Source: Lottia gigantea
Lineage: Eukaryota > Mollusca > Gastropoda > Lottiidae
Length of the DNA: 64,000 nt
Direction: 5' to 3'
Assembly: GCF_000327385.1 (NCBI RefSeq)
Contig: NW_008708943.1
Span: forward strand, 2,445,364-2,509,363
The position numbers were made by a program, and so were the translations under genes. Under the pieces are notes generated by a model. It was not told where the DNA came from. It saw only the letters and a program-made list of their open reading frames with translations, and searched no databases. Below, one piece after another: positions 23,269 to 36,400 of this stretch. Each line of letters begins with the position of its first letter. Positions within the stretch are counted from its first letter, which is position 1.

Positions 23269-26249
23269 TTACTTTTTATTGCGACCGTAGTAACAACAGA
23301 ATATCAAGACACAAACCAATCCTATACCACCATATACCACAAACTTATGGTGTTTGATATATTTCTTTATACCGTGCTTCACTGCGAACTTATTTACATA
23401 CGTTTCGGCTACTGTAACTGAAATGAACCATGTAGTTAATTATGAGAGGTTCGTAGTGGCCAAATACTATCTATCTGTATTTCGTTTTGCATTTTCTAAT
23501 TTCACTTATTTTGAAATTATACGCCCGAAATTACTTATAAGCGTGTGGGGATATAATGTTCTGAATATTTGTCTTTCCAGCCAATATTTTCGATGTTGTC
23601 ATAATATCAGCATTGCCATAACTGAATCGTATCTGAATTCAGAATTTATCGGACTCTAAGAAGAAGCCCATTGATATCACTCGCAACGTAGGGGCCAACA
23701 TGTATAAGACATCATTTACATAAAAAGTATGCGAAACATAAGATGAGGCATCAATATATAATTGGAAAGTAACATCAACAAAAATTAAAATCATTTCAGC
23801 CAAGGAGATCGCAGGTGATTTTGTTTCAGGGCAACTGGTTATAAAGATATTATATTTATTCCGCGGAATAATACTGTAAATACCGGTATTTAATCCTATC
23901 AAATATAATACTTACGTTGTGTTGTATAAGCTGTATTTTCGTTCTTTGCTGTTGGTTTATTTTCTCTGGCTCTTGTTGTCTTTAATTTACTAGCATCAGG
24001 GGTTTGTTTCGTCTTCCGTTCTGAAACACGATTTAAATACTCTCAATATAATCTTGATAAAACAACAGAGAGCGAAGTGTAACAAAAAAAAAACAACAAC
24101 AACGGGGATCAGCAACAGAAATTGAAGTGAAACATCAGCGTCTGAGAAGTAATTCGACATCTGAACGTTCTTGTGTGTCATCAATGACCTGAGGTTCATG
24201 AATGTTTTTTGCGTTTTGAAAATTTAAATTAAATGGATGAATTTTGCCTACTTTTATAAATTTCACAATCACTAAAATCTCCCTACCTTCCTCTGTTGGC
24301 TTTGGTTTCAATTTTATGTTTTTGTTATCTCTGGCATGTACAAGTTCTCCTTTCTCAGTTTTTGAAGATTTTTCAGAGGATGGATCTTTAACTTCACCTG
24401 CCTTAGAAGATTCAATATTTCCTTCATTTTTCGCTTCACCTTCATCTTTACCTGCTTTATTTACATCTTCTACCATACTTTCACCCTTCTCCTGTTCGTG
24501 ATCTTTATATAGCTCAATATCCTCTTTTTCTTCTTTCTTGACATTATCTTCATTAGAAGATTTAATATTTTCTTTTCCTTGATTTAGTTCCTCTTTTTGC
24601 TCTTCAAGATCTTCTTTTGGCAGCTTTGGTTTTGTCTTTTTCTTTGATTTCTTCTTCTTCTTCACCTTCTTTCCCCTTTTCTTTGATTTCCTCTTTTTCT
24701 TCTTCCTTCTCTTTCGCTTCTCACTTTTATTTTTCTGACCCTTTATACCCGAGTTTTCGTGGTTTTTCACCTCTTCATCCATTGATATCTGTATAGATTT
24801 TTCCGGATGCCCCTCAACATTTTTTGGTATTTTCTTGGTCATTTCACTCTTTTCTATATTCTTCCCATTCCTATTTTTCTTTGTCCTCTTAATCTCTTTA
24901 TTTGTCTTCTTTTTCTTGCTCAATTTTCTGTTCTTTTCTCCCCTTTTCTTTGTTTCCTGTTTCTTATTCAACTGTATGCTTTTTTCTTCATTTTGTTTCT
25001 TTTCAGATGGTTCTATAATTTGTTCCTCTTTTTCTTCTTTCTTGTCATTATCTTCATCAAACGATATATTTTCTCCTTCCATCTGATCTTCAATTTCATC
25101 TTCTTCAGATGATGGTTCAATATCATGTTGTTCTTCTACCTTTCTATTTTTACCCCCCAGGGAAGATTTCATCTTTGCCTTCTCTTGACCTTGTTCTTCT
25201 TCTGATGATGCTGCAATATTCCTTTCCTGTTCGTGATCTTCTTCTCTCTCTTCAAGGTCTTCTTTTACTTTCATTGTTAGTTTTTGCTTTGTCTTTTCCA
25301 TTTTCTTCTTCTTTCCATTTTGATTCGTTTTCTTTCTCCCTTTTTTCTTTGATTTCTTCTTTTTCTTGCCTTTCTTCCTTGCCTTTTGCTTCTCACTTTT
25401 AGTTTTATTAACCTGTTTGTCTGTTTTTTCATCTTTTTTCTCCTCTTTTATTGGTTTTTGTATTTTTTTTTCTCTCGCCTTTTTCTTCTTCCCTTTCTTT
25501 ACGCTATCAATTTTCTTCGTTTTCTGTGTCTTTTTCTCCATTTCAGTTTGTTTCTTCATCTCACTTTTTTCTGACAATTTTTCATTAACAATTACTTTTA
25601 GTTTCTTTTTTTGATCCGGAGTAAATTCACTTTGATCTACCGACTCCGAAGTAAATTCTCTTTGATCTACCACTGGGGTTATTTTTTTTAATGGTGGTTT
25701 CTTTTTCTTATTCTTCACTGCTTGTTTCTTCTGTTTCATATTATCTTGTGTTTGTTTCCTCTTTTGTTCAATAGATTCAGCTTTCTGACTCTTTCGTTTT
25801 TCATTCGGTTCTTCTGCATCATTTCCTTGTGCTTTTTGTTGTGTATCGGACATAGATTTTTTGTTTTTTGACGTTTTAGTTTTGGATCTTGATCTACTTG
25901 ATTTCTTACTTTTCTTTTTTTTCTTTATCTTCTTTGACTTTTTCTTTGTCTTTTTCTTCCTCCTTCTTTTCTTTTTCTTTGATTTATTTTTAGTTTTACT
26001 TTTAGATCTTTTCTTCCCCTTTCTTTTCTTGGATTTTGACTTTTTCTTCTTACGTTTCTGTGGTGATCTTTCATTTCTAATATGTTTAGCGAGTCTCTTG
26101 ATACGAACAGAGCTTAAAGCCTCGGAGTTAGCAACGATTTCTGTTCGGTCACTCTGTTTATAATTTGGTAAAAGCAAACAAGTCCCTAACAAGATCAAAA
26201 CGCCTAATATCATTATTGCTATCCCAAATTTTTGGATTGTCGCCGCCAT
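23269..26249 (-). CDS. K5: lysine-rich protein with N-terminal anchor and C-terminal transmembrane exon
   Basis: Three exons: 26249-24290, 24020-23916 and 23417-23269; phases agree (all phase 1), giving 737 residues. The ATG at 26249 is in ATGGCGGCG. Residues about 10-30 are a hydrophobic signal anchor or signal peptide. S-S-V-R-I-K-R-L at about 46-53 is a convertase-like site. Then follows an almost pure Lys/Arg/Ser block, and blocks of K-rich sequence alternating with Glu-rich segments up to P-K-P-T-E-E. Exon 2 is a short charged linker. Exon 3 has K-K-Y-I and a transmembrane helix starting V-V-Y-G-G-I-G-L, closely matching K4. The final codons AAA AAG TAA overlap a possible splice donor. 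If the N-terminal segment is cleaved, a huge charged ectodomain would face outward. Function unknown. Nuclear-type basic repeats are an alternative reading of the lysine blocks, but the membrane segments argue against that. Confidence 0.77.
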
Positions 26250-26305
26250 GTTTTTATGTCATGACGACATAGATGACGTCACAGAGTGCACGTTGTCCGA
26301 AAAGT
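26250..26305 (-). promoter_or_regulatory. K5 core promoter with CRE
   Basis: A perfect TGACGTCA at 26274-26281 lies about 25 bases upstream of the ATG, with a second TGACG half-site near 26261. The word GCACGTTGTCCGAAAAG (26288-26304) is shared with K6. The start context AAACATGGCGGC differs from the TISU consensus at one base. No X-box is seen. Confidence 0.55.
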
Positions 26306-27410
26306 CCGCTTTTAGGATTTTAGCTCATCTGTGATGCATTAGCATTTAGCTAATTAAATTTTAACGCTCGCCATGGAATTTATAATAAATCATTTTGTTT
26401 TGATGGTAAATAGGCCTACTCATCTTTGAACATTTCGAACCTTTAGCTTAATTGTGTCAACAACAACAATCAAAATGATCGCGTTTTGACTATTTCACGG
26501 GCAAAAACTAAAAAATCATAAATAGAATTTCAAGATTCGGTGATATATGATAGGTTATTTCCGTAGAATGTAGAATATAAAAAATGAAGGGCATGAATTC
26601 GAATTTTATTCGCATTAATATTTTTATACCAACGTTTACATTGAACTAAAATAACATGTCGTCATTATTTCATTACTCAACATTAGAAACATAATTTCAA
26701 TGTGTAATGTGTAGGCCTGATCTCGGTCAGGCAAATTTCCACGTATCTTCTTCATAGGCTACATAATGAGGACTGACATTCCTGCTTTTTTCTACGTTTT
26801 TATTGTCTCATGCATTGATTGCTGTTGAGACAATGCGACTGGATATCAATCGATTCACTTCCTTCATTTCCTTCTGGTCTCGTTGTTCATTAATCCTTTC
26901 GTGTAATTCTTACCACGAGCCTTTTCCGTACATGCTCTCTATCCAATTTACGGCATATTACAACATGTGTCAGACCGGTCAGGGGGTTATAACTTGCCAC
27001 TTAGTTTTCCATATACACTGATCTGATACTGACGCCTTCTATCTTTATCCGGAATATTCTATTCTGTTGAAATAGTTCAACCCTTCGAATCTCTACAATG
27101 AATGAAAAAGAATTAAAATAACGCTCCACTTTACCGATCTAAATTAAGCTAATGAAGATTAATTGACCAATTTTCAATGTGACCAATTTTACTGTGACAA
27201 TCGTACCTTGTGACCAATTTCCAGTGACCAAATAACCGTTTTTTACCTGACAAAGTCTGTATAGTAATGAAGATTCGTGTTAGTATCTGGGGCTAAAGCT
27301 GAACAGTTTGGCATTCTGCTATAAGTAAAGACGTTTGACAAGCTTAATAATACAGTAACTCTCATTTAAATTTAAATAAGGCCACTAAATGTCCACTGCT
27401 GAAGAATTAC
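26306..27410. other. K4-K5 intergenic spacer with a possible K4 tail remnant
   Basis: On the minus strand at about 26912-26810 an open frame (E-L-H-E-R-I-N-E-Q-R-D-Q-K-E-M-K) ends in TGA directly before an AATAAA at 26804-26799. It resembles the charged helical frame downstream of K5. No phase-compatible acceptor was found, so it may be 3' UTR rather than an exon. Confidence 0.35.
26799..26804 (-). terminator. Candidate poly(A) signal of K4
   Basis: AATAAA on the minus strand about 600 bases after the K4 stop, following the charged helical frame described for the spacer. Confidence 0.4.
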
Positions 27411-30400
27411 TTACTTTGTTCTTTTACTACAGAAATAGTAAAGTACCAATAGACATATTATCAAGATTATTAATCCTATTCCACCATATACTCTATACAT
27501 ATATTTCTGTTTCATAATGTACTTTTTCATATCATGTGCCACGATTTCATATTCCTTCTTGAGTTTATGTGTATGCTTTTGAGCTTTTGCCACTGGAATA
27601 AATACGTACAAAATAAACATACATAGACAACTTATGTATTATTTACCGTTTTTCTTTTAACCCATTCGTCATAATTCGTTAATTAAACAATGTCAAAACC
27701 CGTATTCGGTATTTATGTGATAGTCTGATAGGAGTAAAAGCTGGAGCACGTGTGTTTGTTCCAACTAAAACCACAACATAAAAATACAGAGGCTACTGGT
27801 TAGGATCAGTGCAAGCATGAACCAAGGCTAGTGGTTCCAGAAAAAGATCTTCAGCTAGCACATGAGTTATTGATCAAGAATCCTTTGACTTTTGTTTAGT
27901 CTTTCTTATCAGCTCTACCTTCATAACATTACCATCTGGAGATCCAGGAGGATACTTACGTTGCTTTGTAATCACTTGAAAGTCAGTTGCATTCAGGTTA
28001 ATCTTACTAAAGGATGGCACTGAAAAAGTATCAATTTTAATCATAAACAAATTTTAAAAAGCTAAACACAAAATCTGTAAATGGGCCATACTGTATAATC
28101 GGAGATCATGCTTTTAGAAGCATCATTTTTATAGATAAAAATGCACTATCAGAGGACTTCATAACTTCTACATGGTTCTAAAGCTCATAACATTACCATC
28201 TGGGAGATCCAGGAGAATACTTACGTTTCTTTGCAATCACTTGAAAGTCAGTTGCATTCAGGTTAATCTTACCAAAGGATGGCACTGAAAAAGTATCAAT
28301 TTTAATCATAAACAAATTTTAAAAAGCTAAACACAAAATCTGTAAATCGGCCATACTGTATAATCGGAGATCATGCTTTTAGAAGCATCAATTTTTATAG
28401 ATAAAAATGCACTATCAGAGGACTTCATAACTTCTACATGGTTCTAAAGGTCATGAAGATCATACCTTTTGGCATATTTGGAACGTAGCCTTGAAAAATT
28501 CTTCTTATTTTGTCTTCTACTGCCTTTAGTCCATGTTTCTCTGGCTCCGGCTTTGGCTTTTGTTTCCATCTGATGTTCTTAGCATCACTGGCAAGTACTA
28601 TCTCCTTTTTATCAATGTTGGGTTGATGGTGACCTAGCCGAGCATAGTTGTCTTCTGATTTGTCGCTATCTTGGCCCTTTTCTTCTTCTTCGTCGTCTTT
28701 GTCTTCTTCTTCAACCTGTTCCTTTTGATCTTGGTTTTCATCTTCCGTAAAGATTTTAATTTCTTTATTATGTTTTCTTTTCAAATCCATCAGACGTTTC
28801 TCATTTTCTACTTTTCTATGCTCTGTGGCCATCTTGTGACCTTTTTCCGGAATTGTCTTCGTTGATCTTGTTGTAAAGAATTCTATTAAACTCATCGTGG
28901 GAGTTATCAAATCATAAGGTACATTTTCATCTATACTTTCATCATATTCTTGAACCTCTACAGAGGAATAATCACCTTCGATCTCCCCTTCTTCTTGACC
29001 TACATTTTTGTCGCCTATAGAAGATTCAATATCTAGTTTCTCTTGAAATATGTCTTCATTCTCCTCGACATCCTCTTTGTGTGACCCCAGGAAATCTCTT
29101 TCTATTTTGTTTTGCTCTTTGAACATCTTGCGATCTTTCTCTGAAATTTCATTTTTGCTTTGAACTGGTTTCATGGATCTCGTGGTAAAGAATTCTCTTA
29201 AACTCATGGTTGAAGTCATCATATCATAAGGAACATTTTTATATTCGTCTATATTCTCCCCACGTTCTTCACCTTCTGCAGAGGATTCAACATCTTCTCC
29301 ATATCTCCAAAGATCTAAATCTGCTTCATCTGTGGGAATTTTATTCCCGAGTCCTTCAATTTCTTTTCCTGCAAAATGTCCAATCTCTCCAGGGAATTCA
29401 CTCTCGTTTTCGTGGAAATCTGTGTCACTATCTGCTTCTTCTGCGGGAAATTCACTATAGTCTTCCTCATACTCTTCAAGGTCTTGGCTTCCCTCAGAGG
29501 ATTCACTATCCTCTATTTCTTTCTTTCGGTCTAAATTTGCTTTGTCTTTAATTAAAAATTCCACAACGTCCTCGTCTTTTTTAAGATCTTCTGAGGATTC
29601 ACTATAATCTGTATCTATATTTTGGTTTATATCTGCTTTTTCTTGAAGGGGAAATCCCCTATCGTCTATTTCCTGTACAAAGTCTTCTGAGGATTCATTT
29701 TCTTTTTCTTGCTCTTCCTCATCTGTATTTTTATCTTCCTCAAACGATGTAATATTTACTGCTTCTTGGTCTGCGTCTTCATCTTCTCCAGATGATTTAA
29801 AGTCTTCCTCGTTTTTATCAATTTCTATCCTTTGTTTTTTCTCTTTCTTCAGTCCCTTTTTCTTTTTCTGAGTTTTCTTCTTTGATCCCCCTTTCTTTCT
29901 CTTTTTCTTTTTCTTCCTCTTCGATTTCTTCTTCATCATTCGTTTTTTCTTCTTTTTCTTACTTTTCTTCATGATCCCCTTTTTCTGACTTTTCACACGT
30001 TGATTTTTATTCTTTGAAAGGGCTGTCGGTTCAATTTCATTTTCAGATCCCTTTTTCAAATATTTTTCTGGCTGTTCATCCATTTCATCTTTTTTCGTTT
30101 TCATATTTTTGACGCTAGTATGAGCTTTTCTGTCCTGGTCTATCTTTTCTTCTGCGGGAAACTCTCTCTCGTTTTCATTGAATTCTGTGTCTTCTGAAGA
30201 TTCCTTATGGTCTTCCTCATTTTTATTGACGTCTTGATCTGTATCTTCATCTTCTCCAGATGATTCAAAGTCTTCCTCGTTTTTATCAATTTCTATCCTT
30301 TGTTTCTTCTCTTTCTTCAGTCCCTTTTTCTTTTTCTGAGTTTTCTTCTTTGATCCCCCTTTCTTTCTCTTTTTCTTTTTCTTCCTCCTCTTCGATTTCT

Positions 30401-33400
30401 TCTTCATCATTCGTTTCCTCTTCTTTTTCTTACTTTTCTTCATGATCCCCTTTTTCTGATTTTTCACATGTTGATTTTGGTTCATTGTGAAAGCTGTCGG
30501 TTCAATTTTATTTTCAGATCCCTTTTTCAAATATTTTTCTGGCTGTTCAACCATTTCATCTTTTTTCGTTTTCATATTTTTGACGCTAGTATGAGATTTT
30601 CTGTCCTGGTCTATCTTTTCTTCTGCGGGAAATTCTCTCTCGTTTTCATTAAATTCTGTGTCTTCTGAAGATTCCCTCTGGTCTTCCTCAATTTTATTGA
30701 CGTCTTGATCTGTATCTTCATCTTCTCCAGATGATTCAAAGTCTTCCTCGTTTTTATCAATTTCTATCCTTTGTTTTTTCTCTTTCTTCAGTCCCTTTTT
30801 CTTTTTCTGATTTTTCTTCTTTGATCCCCCTTTCTTTCTCTTTTTCTTTTTTTTCCTCCTCTTCGATTTCTTCTTCATCATTCGTTTCCTCTTCTTTTTC
30901 TGATTTTCTGCCTGTTGATTTTGATTCATTGAAAGGGATGTTGTTTCAAATTCATTTGCAGGACCCTTTCCCAAGTATTTTTCTGGCTGTTTATTCATTT
31001 CATTTTCTTCTGAGGATTCCTTTTCTTTTTTTCGTTCTTTCTCATGTTTATTTTTATCTTCCTCAAACGATTTAATATTCACTGCTTCTTTTTTCTCATG
31101 GTCTGTTTCTTCACCTTCTCCAGATGATTCAATGTCGTCCTCATTTTGTTCAATTTCTATCCTTTGAGTCTTCTTTTTCTTCAACCCGTTTTGCTTTTTC
31201 TCATTTTTTTTCTTTGATCCCTCTTTCTTCCCCTTTTTCTTTTTCTTCCTCCTCTTCGATTTCTTCTTCCTCATTCGTTTCTTTTTCTTTTTCTTACTTT
31301 TCTTCATGATCCCCTTTCTCTGATTTTTAGCATGTTGATTTTTATTCTTTGAAAGGGCTGTAGGTTCAATTTTATTTTCAGATCCCTTTTTCAAGTATTT
31401 TTCTGACTGTTCATCAATTCCATCTTTTTTCGTTTTCATATTTTTGACGCCAATGCGAGATTTGTCTGCGTCTTCTGAGGATTCCTTATGGTCTTCCTCA
31501 TTTTTATGGACGTCTTGTTCGTCCCCAGAGGACTCATTATCCTTAACATCTGACTTTCGGTATTCGTCTGCTTTGTTTTGAATGGGAAATTCCTCATCGT
31601 TTTCATCCTCAACGTCTTCTGTGGATTCCCTATCTTTGTCGTGCTCTTCATCTGTATTTTCATCTTCCTCAAACGATTTAATATTTACTGCTTTTTCTTC
31701 ATGGTATGTGCCTTCATCTTCTCCGGATGATTCAATGTCATTTTCATTTTGTTCAATATCTACCCTTTGAGTCTTATTTTTCTTCTTTGATCCCCCTTTC
31801 TTTCTCTTTTTCTTCCTCCTCTTCGATTTCTTCTTCATCATTCGTTTCTTCTTCTTTTTCTTACTTTTCTTCATGATCCCCTTTTTCTGATTTTTTGCCT
31901 GTTGATTTTGATTCATTGAAAGTGCTTTTGGTTCAATTTTATTGTCAGACATCTTTTTCAAATATTTTTCTGGCTGTTCATCAATTCTATCTTTTTCCCC
32001 TTTCATGTTTGTTTTGATGTTTTTGTTAATCTTCTTCTTCCCACTTGACTTTTGTTTATTTTCCTGTTTGCTGCTAATCCTCTTACTGCCTCTTACCTTC
32101 TTTGCTTTCTCTGGTCTTTTATTTGAATTCCTTTGATCTGTTTGAAATTTTTTCTCATTTCCCACATTTTCATTCATTTCAGCATTTCCATGTTCCTCAT
32201 TTTGATCCTGTTGTGCTTCTGTTTCCAGTTCACCTTTTGTCGGCTTTTCATTTTCAAACTCCGGTGGTTCCTTATTCTTTCTTTTCTCATTTTTATCCTT
32301 CGTCTTTCCTTTTCTTTTTTTCTTCTTTTTCTGAGATATTTTCTTTGATTTTTTCCTCTTTCTTTTTTTACTCTTTCCATTTTTCTCCTTCTTCTTCATA
32401 TTTTTCGTTTTCTTCTTTTTCTTTTTCTTGTTGATATTTTTCTTCTTCTCATTCTTTTTAAGTTTATTATTCGTTTTCTTTGCTTTCTTCTTATCCATGT
32501 TCATCGTTTTCTTTGTTTTCGTACCTATGTGTAATTCTTTTAATTCCCTATCATGCTTAAGTATTTCCTTCTCTAGAAAATCTTCCATTTCGCTTTCTTC
32601 CTCTGTATCTGGTGACTGGATTACTTTCTTTTTTGCAAATTCTTTTGCTTGTGACGAAGGCACATCTTCATCTATTCTTGAATCAACTTCTTCCAAATTT
32701 TCTTTTTTTGTAGTTTTGATCTTACTTTTATTCTTTTTCTTGCTAACTTTATTTCTGTTCTTCTTTTTCTTACTTTTTCCCTTGCGGACCCTTTTCTTCG
32801 ATTTTCTCCTCTTTTTCTTTTGATTCTTCATTGCTTCCTTGTCATTTTTCTTCATATCCATTTTTTTACCTTTTCTTTTTCCCTTTTTTACTTTCTTTTT
32901 TGTCCGTATCTGTTCTGCTTTCTTCCCAGCTTTGCTTGAGAGTTTTGTTACTGAAGTCGTATCAGGAGTTTTCAATGACTGTTTTAGATCATCAATTTCA
33001 TTCTTCTGCTCATTTATTTCACCATACTCATCTTCCTCGTTTTCAAATTCTTCTGTTCCAGATAATATCGCAGTAGATTTTCCTATAATTTTCTTCAGTT
33101 TCTTCTTTTTCTTTTTCTTCTTTCTTTTCCCTGTCGTATCAGGAGTTTTCAATGACTGTTTTAGATCATCAATTTCATTCTTCTGCTCATTTATTTCACC
33201 ATACTCATCTTCCTCGTTTTCAAATTCTTCTGTTCCAGATAATATCGCAGTAGATTTTCCTATAATTTTCTTCAGTTTCTTCTTTTTCTTTTTCTTCTTT
33301 CTTTTCCCTGTCGTATCAGGAGTTTTCAATGACTGTTTTAGATCATCAATTTCATTCTTCTGCTCATTTATTTCACCATACTCATCTTCCTCGTTTTCAA

Positions 33401-36400
33401 ATTCTTCTGTTCCAGATAATATCGCAGTAGATTTTCCTATAATTTTCTTCAGTTTCTTCCTTTTCTTTTTCTTCTTTCTCTTCCCTGTCTTCTTATTTCT
33501 CCTGTTTCCTTTCTTTTTACTTTTTCTCTTTCCTTTTTGAATTCCAGTCGACTCTGTTGTTGGTTTTGGAACAGTGGTTACAGTACTCGGGATTGCTACT
33601 GTCGTAATTGGCAAGGTAGACTTGAAAGGAGGGTTTCGTTCAGTGCTTTGCGGTTTAAGTTCCTTGCCTGGTTCATAAGAATCTTCTGATTCAAATTGAT
33701 CATATGGTTTATTCAAATCTTCTATTACAGATTCATTCATTGTGTTTGGATTTGTTGTTTTCTCGTATCCTATCAATTTCTTCAGTTTTCTACTTTTCTT
33801 TTTCTGCTTCCCTTTACCTTTCTTTTTATTTCTTCCCTTCCTTTTCTTTTTTCTCTTTTTCTTTCGATTCCTGTTTTGATTAATCTGCTTGGATGTCACA
33901 TCTTGGATCCCAGATGTTGATTGTTTTGTTATTTCAGTGGTTTTGAAGATTGTATCTGTGGTTGTTGGAGCAGTGGTCTTATTTGGTACACTTTGTTCTT
34001 CAGTTGGTTTTTCGAACTCTTTGTCTGGTTTATTAGAATCTTTTGATTGAAATTCTTCATCTGGAATAAGTAATTCTTGTCTTACGGATTCAATCGTAGT
34101 GCTTGGAATAGATATTATCTCATATCCTATTAATTTCTTCAGTTTCTTCTTTTTCTTTTTCCTCTTTCCTTTATCTTTCTTTTTATTTTGTCCTCTTCTA
34201 TTCTTGTTCTTCTTTAATTTGTTCATAGTTGTCAAGACTGTGATTGCTGTTGTATTGTTTACAGGTAATTTACCTGCTATCGTACTATATTCTTCACTTG
34301 ACATTTCCGATTCTTCACTTGGTTCAGTAAAGTTTTCTATCACAAATTCTGTCGTTTCGGATGGAGCTGATGTTTCTTCATAACCAATTAATTTCTTTAA
34401 TTTCTTCTTCTTTCTTTTTCCTTTCCCTTTATTTTTTCGCCTTCCTTTCTTTTTCTTTTTCCGTTTGCTTTTCATCTTTTTGATTTTCGAATTCTTTTGC
34501 GCCACACTTTGAGTCTCAGTCGTTGAGGTTGTAGTAAAAGAGATTGTGCTCCGTGGTGCTGGAAAGGTAGTTGCATTTGTTGGGGTGGTAGTATTAGAAG
34601 TAGTTGTAGTAGTAATATTGGAAATTGAGGATGTGGACAATCTTTCAGATTCTGTCGTTTTGGATGGAGCTGATGTTATTTCATATCCTATTAATTTCTT
34701 CAGTTTCTTTCTTTTTTTCTTCTTTTTCTCCTTCTTCTTCTTCTTTTCTCTCCCTTTCTTTTTATATTTTCCTCTTATTTTCTTTTTCCGTTTGTTTTTG
34801 ATCTTTTTAATTTTCAAAGTTGTTGTATTTTGGATTTTAGTGGTAGTAGTGGCAGTAGTAGTAATTGTAGCAGTTTGATTGGTAGATAATTTGTTTGTAG
34901 CTGTTGGGGATGTGACTGCTACTGGTAGTTTACTTGTCGTATATTCTTCACTTGGTTCAGTAATTTTTTCTATCACAGATTCTGTCGTTTTGGATGGAGC
35001 TGATGTTTTCTCATATCCTGTTATTTTCTTCAGTTTTTTCTTCTTCTTCTTCTTCTTCTTTTTCTTCTTCTTTTCGGCCCCTTTGTTTTTAGTTTTCCCT
35101 GTTCTTTTCTTTTTCTTTTTCCGTTGGCTTTCCATCTTTTTGATTTTTCTCTTTGGTGCTTCTCTTTGTATCTCAATGGTATGATTAGTTGGCGTAGTGA
35201 TTTGAATGGTAGTCGTGGTCGTGTCAGTTGTAAGGATTGTGGTCGACATTTCCGATTCTTCGTTTGGTTCAGTTAATTTTTCAATCCCAGATTCTGTCGT
35301 TTTGGATGGAGCTGATGTTTTCTCATATCCTATTAATTTCTTCAGCTTCTTCCTTTTCTTCTTCTTCTTTCCCTTCCCTTTCTTTTTATTTCTTCCTTTT
35401 CCTTTCTTTTTCTTTTTCTTTTTCCGTTGGCTTTCCGTCTTTTTGATTTTCCTCTTTGGTGCTTCTCTTTGTATCTCAATGGTATGATTAGTGGTCGAAG
35501 TGATTGGGATGGTAGTCGTGGTCGTGGCAGTAGTAGGGATTGTGGTTATAGAAGTTGGAAAGGTTGTCTCAGTTGTTGGGATGGTAGTATTTAGAGGAGA
35601 TAAAATAGTAATTGTAGTAGGAATATTGGAAGTTGTAGTTTTCGGGACTGTGACTGCTGTTGTGTCGTTTACAGGTATTTTACTTGTCGAATACTCTTTG
35701 GTTGACATTTCTGATTCTTTGGTTGACATTTCCGATTCTTCACTTGGTTCAGTTAATTTTTCTATCACAGATTCTGTCGTTTTAGATGGAGCTGATGTTA
35801 TCTCATATCCTATTAACTTCTTCAGCTTCTTCCTTTTCTTCTTCTTATTTCCCTTCCCTTTCTTTTTATTCCTTCCCTTTCTTTTCTTTTTCTTTTTCTT
35901 TTTCCGTTGGCTTTCCATCCTTTTGATTTTCGGTTTCTTCTGTGCCACCCTTTGTATCTCAGTGGTTTGAATAGTTGTCGAAGTAATTGGACTGGTCGTT
36001 GGCATTGCAGTAGTAGGGATTGTGGTTATAGAAGTTGGAAAGGTTGTCTCAGTTGTTGGGATTGTAGTATTTGGAGGAGATAAAATAGTAATTGAAGTAG
36101 GAATATTGGTAGTTGAGGTTGTAGGCAATTTATCAGTAGTTGCATGTTCTCTGATTGCTACTGTGTCTTTTGGAGGTAATTTACTTGTCATATATTCTTC
36201 GCTTGACATTTTCGATTCTTTGGTTGACATTTCCGATTCTTTGGTTGACATTTCCGATTCTTCATTTGGTTCAGTAATTTTTTCTATCAAAGATTCTGTA
36301 GTTTTGGATGGAGATGATGTTATTTCATATCCGATTAACTTCTTCAGCTTCTTCCTTTTCTTTTTATTCCTTCCTTTTCTTTTCTTTTTCTTTTTCTTTT

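Noticed and set aside
24135-26249. K5 as a nuclear SR-like or ribosome-biogenesis protein
   Set aside because: The lysine blocks resemble nucleolar proteins, but the N-terminal hydrophobic segment, convertase-like site and C-terminal transmembrane exon shared with K4 favour the secretory pathway.
32839-33540. Phe-rich plus-strand frames in 24-36 kb that look like membrane proteins
   Set aside because: They are complements of lysine codons (TTT, TTC, CTT) and have no independent coding evidence.
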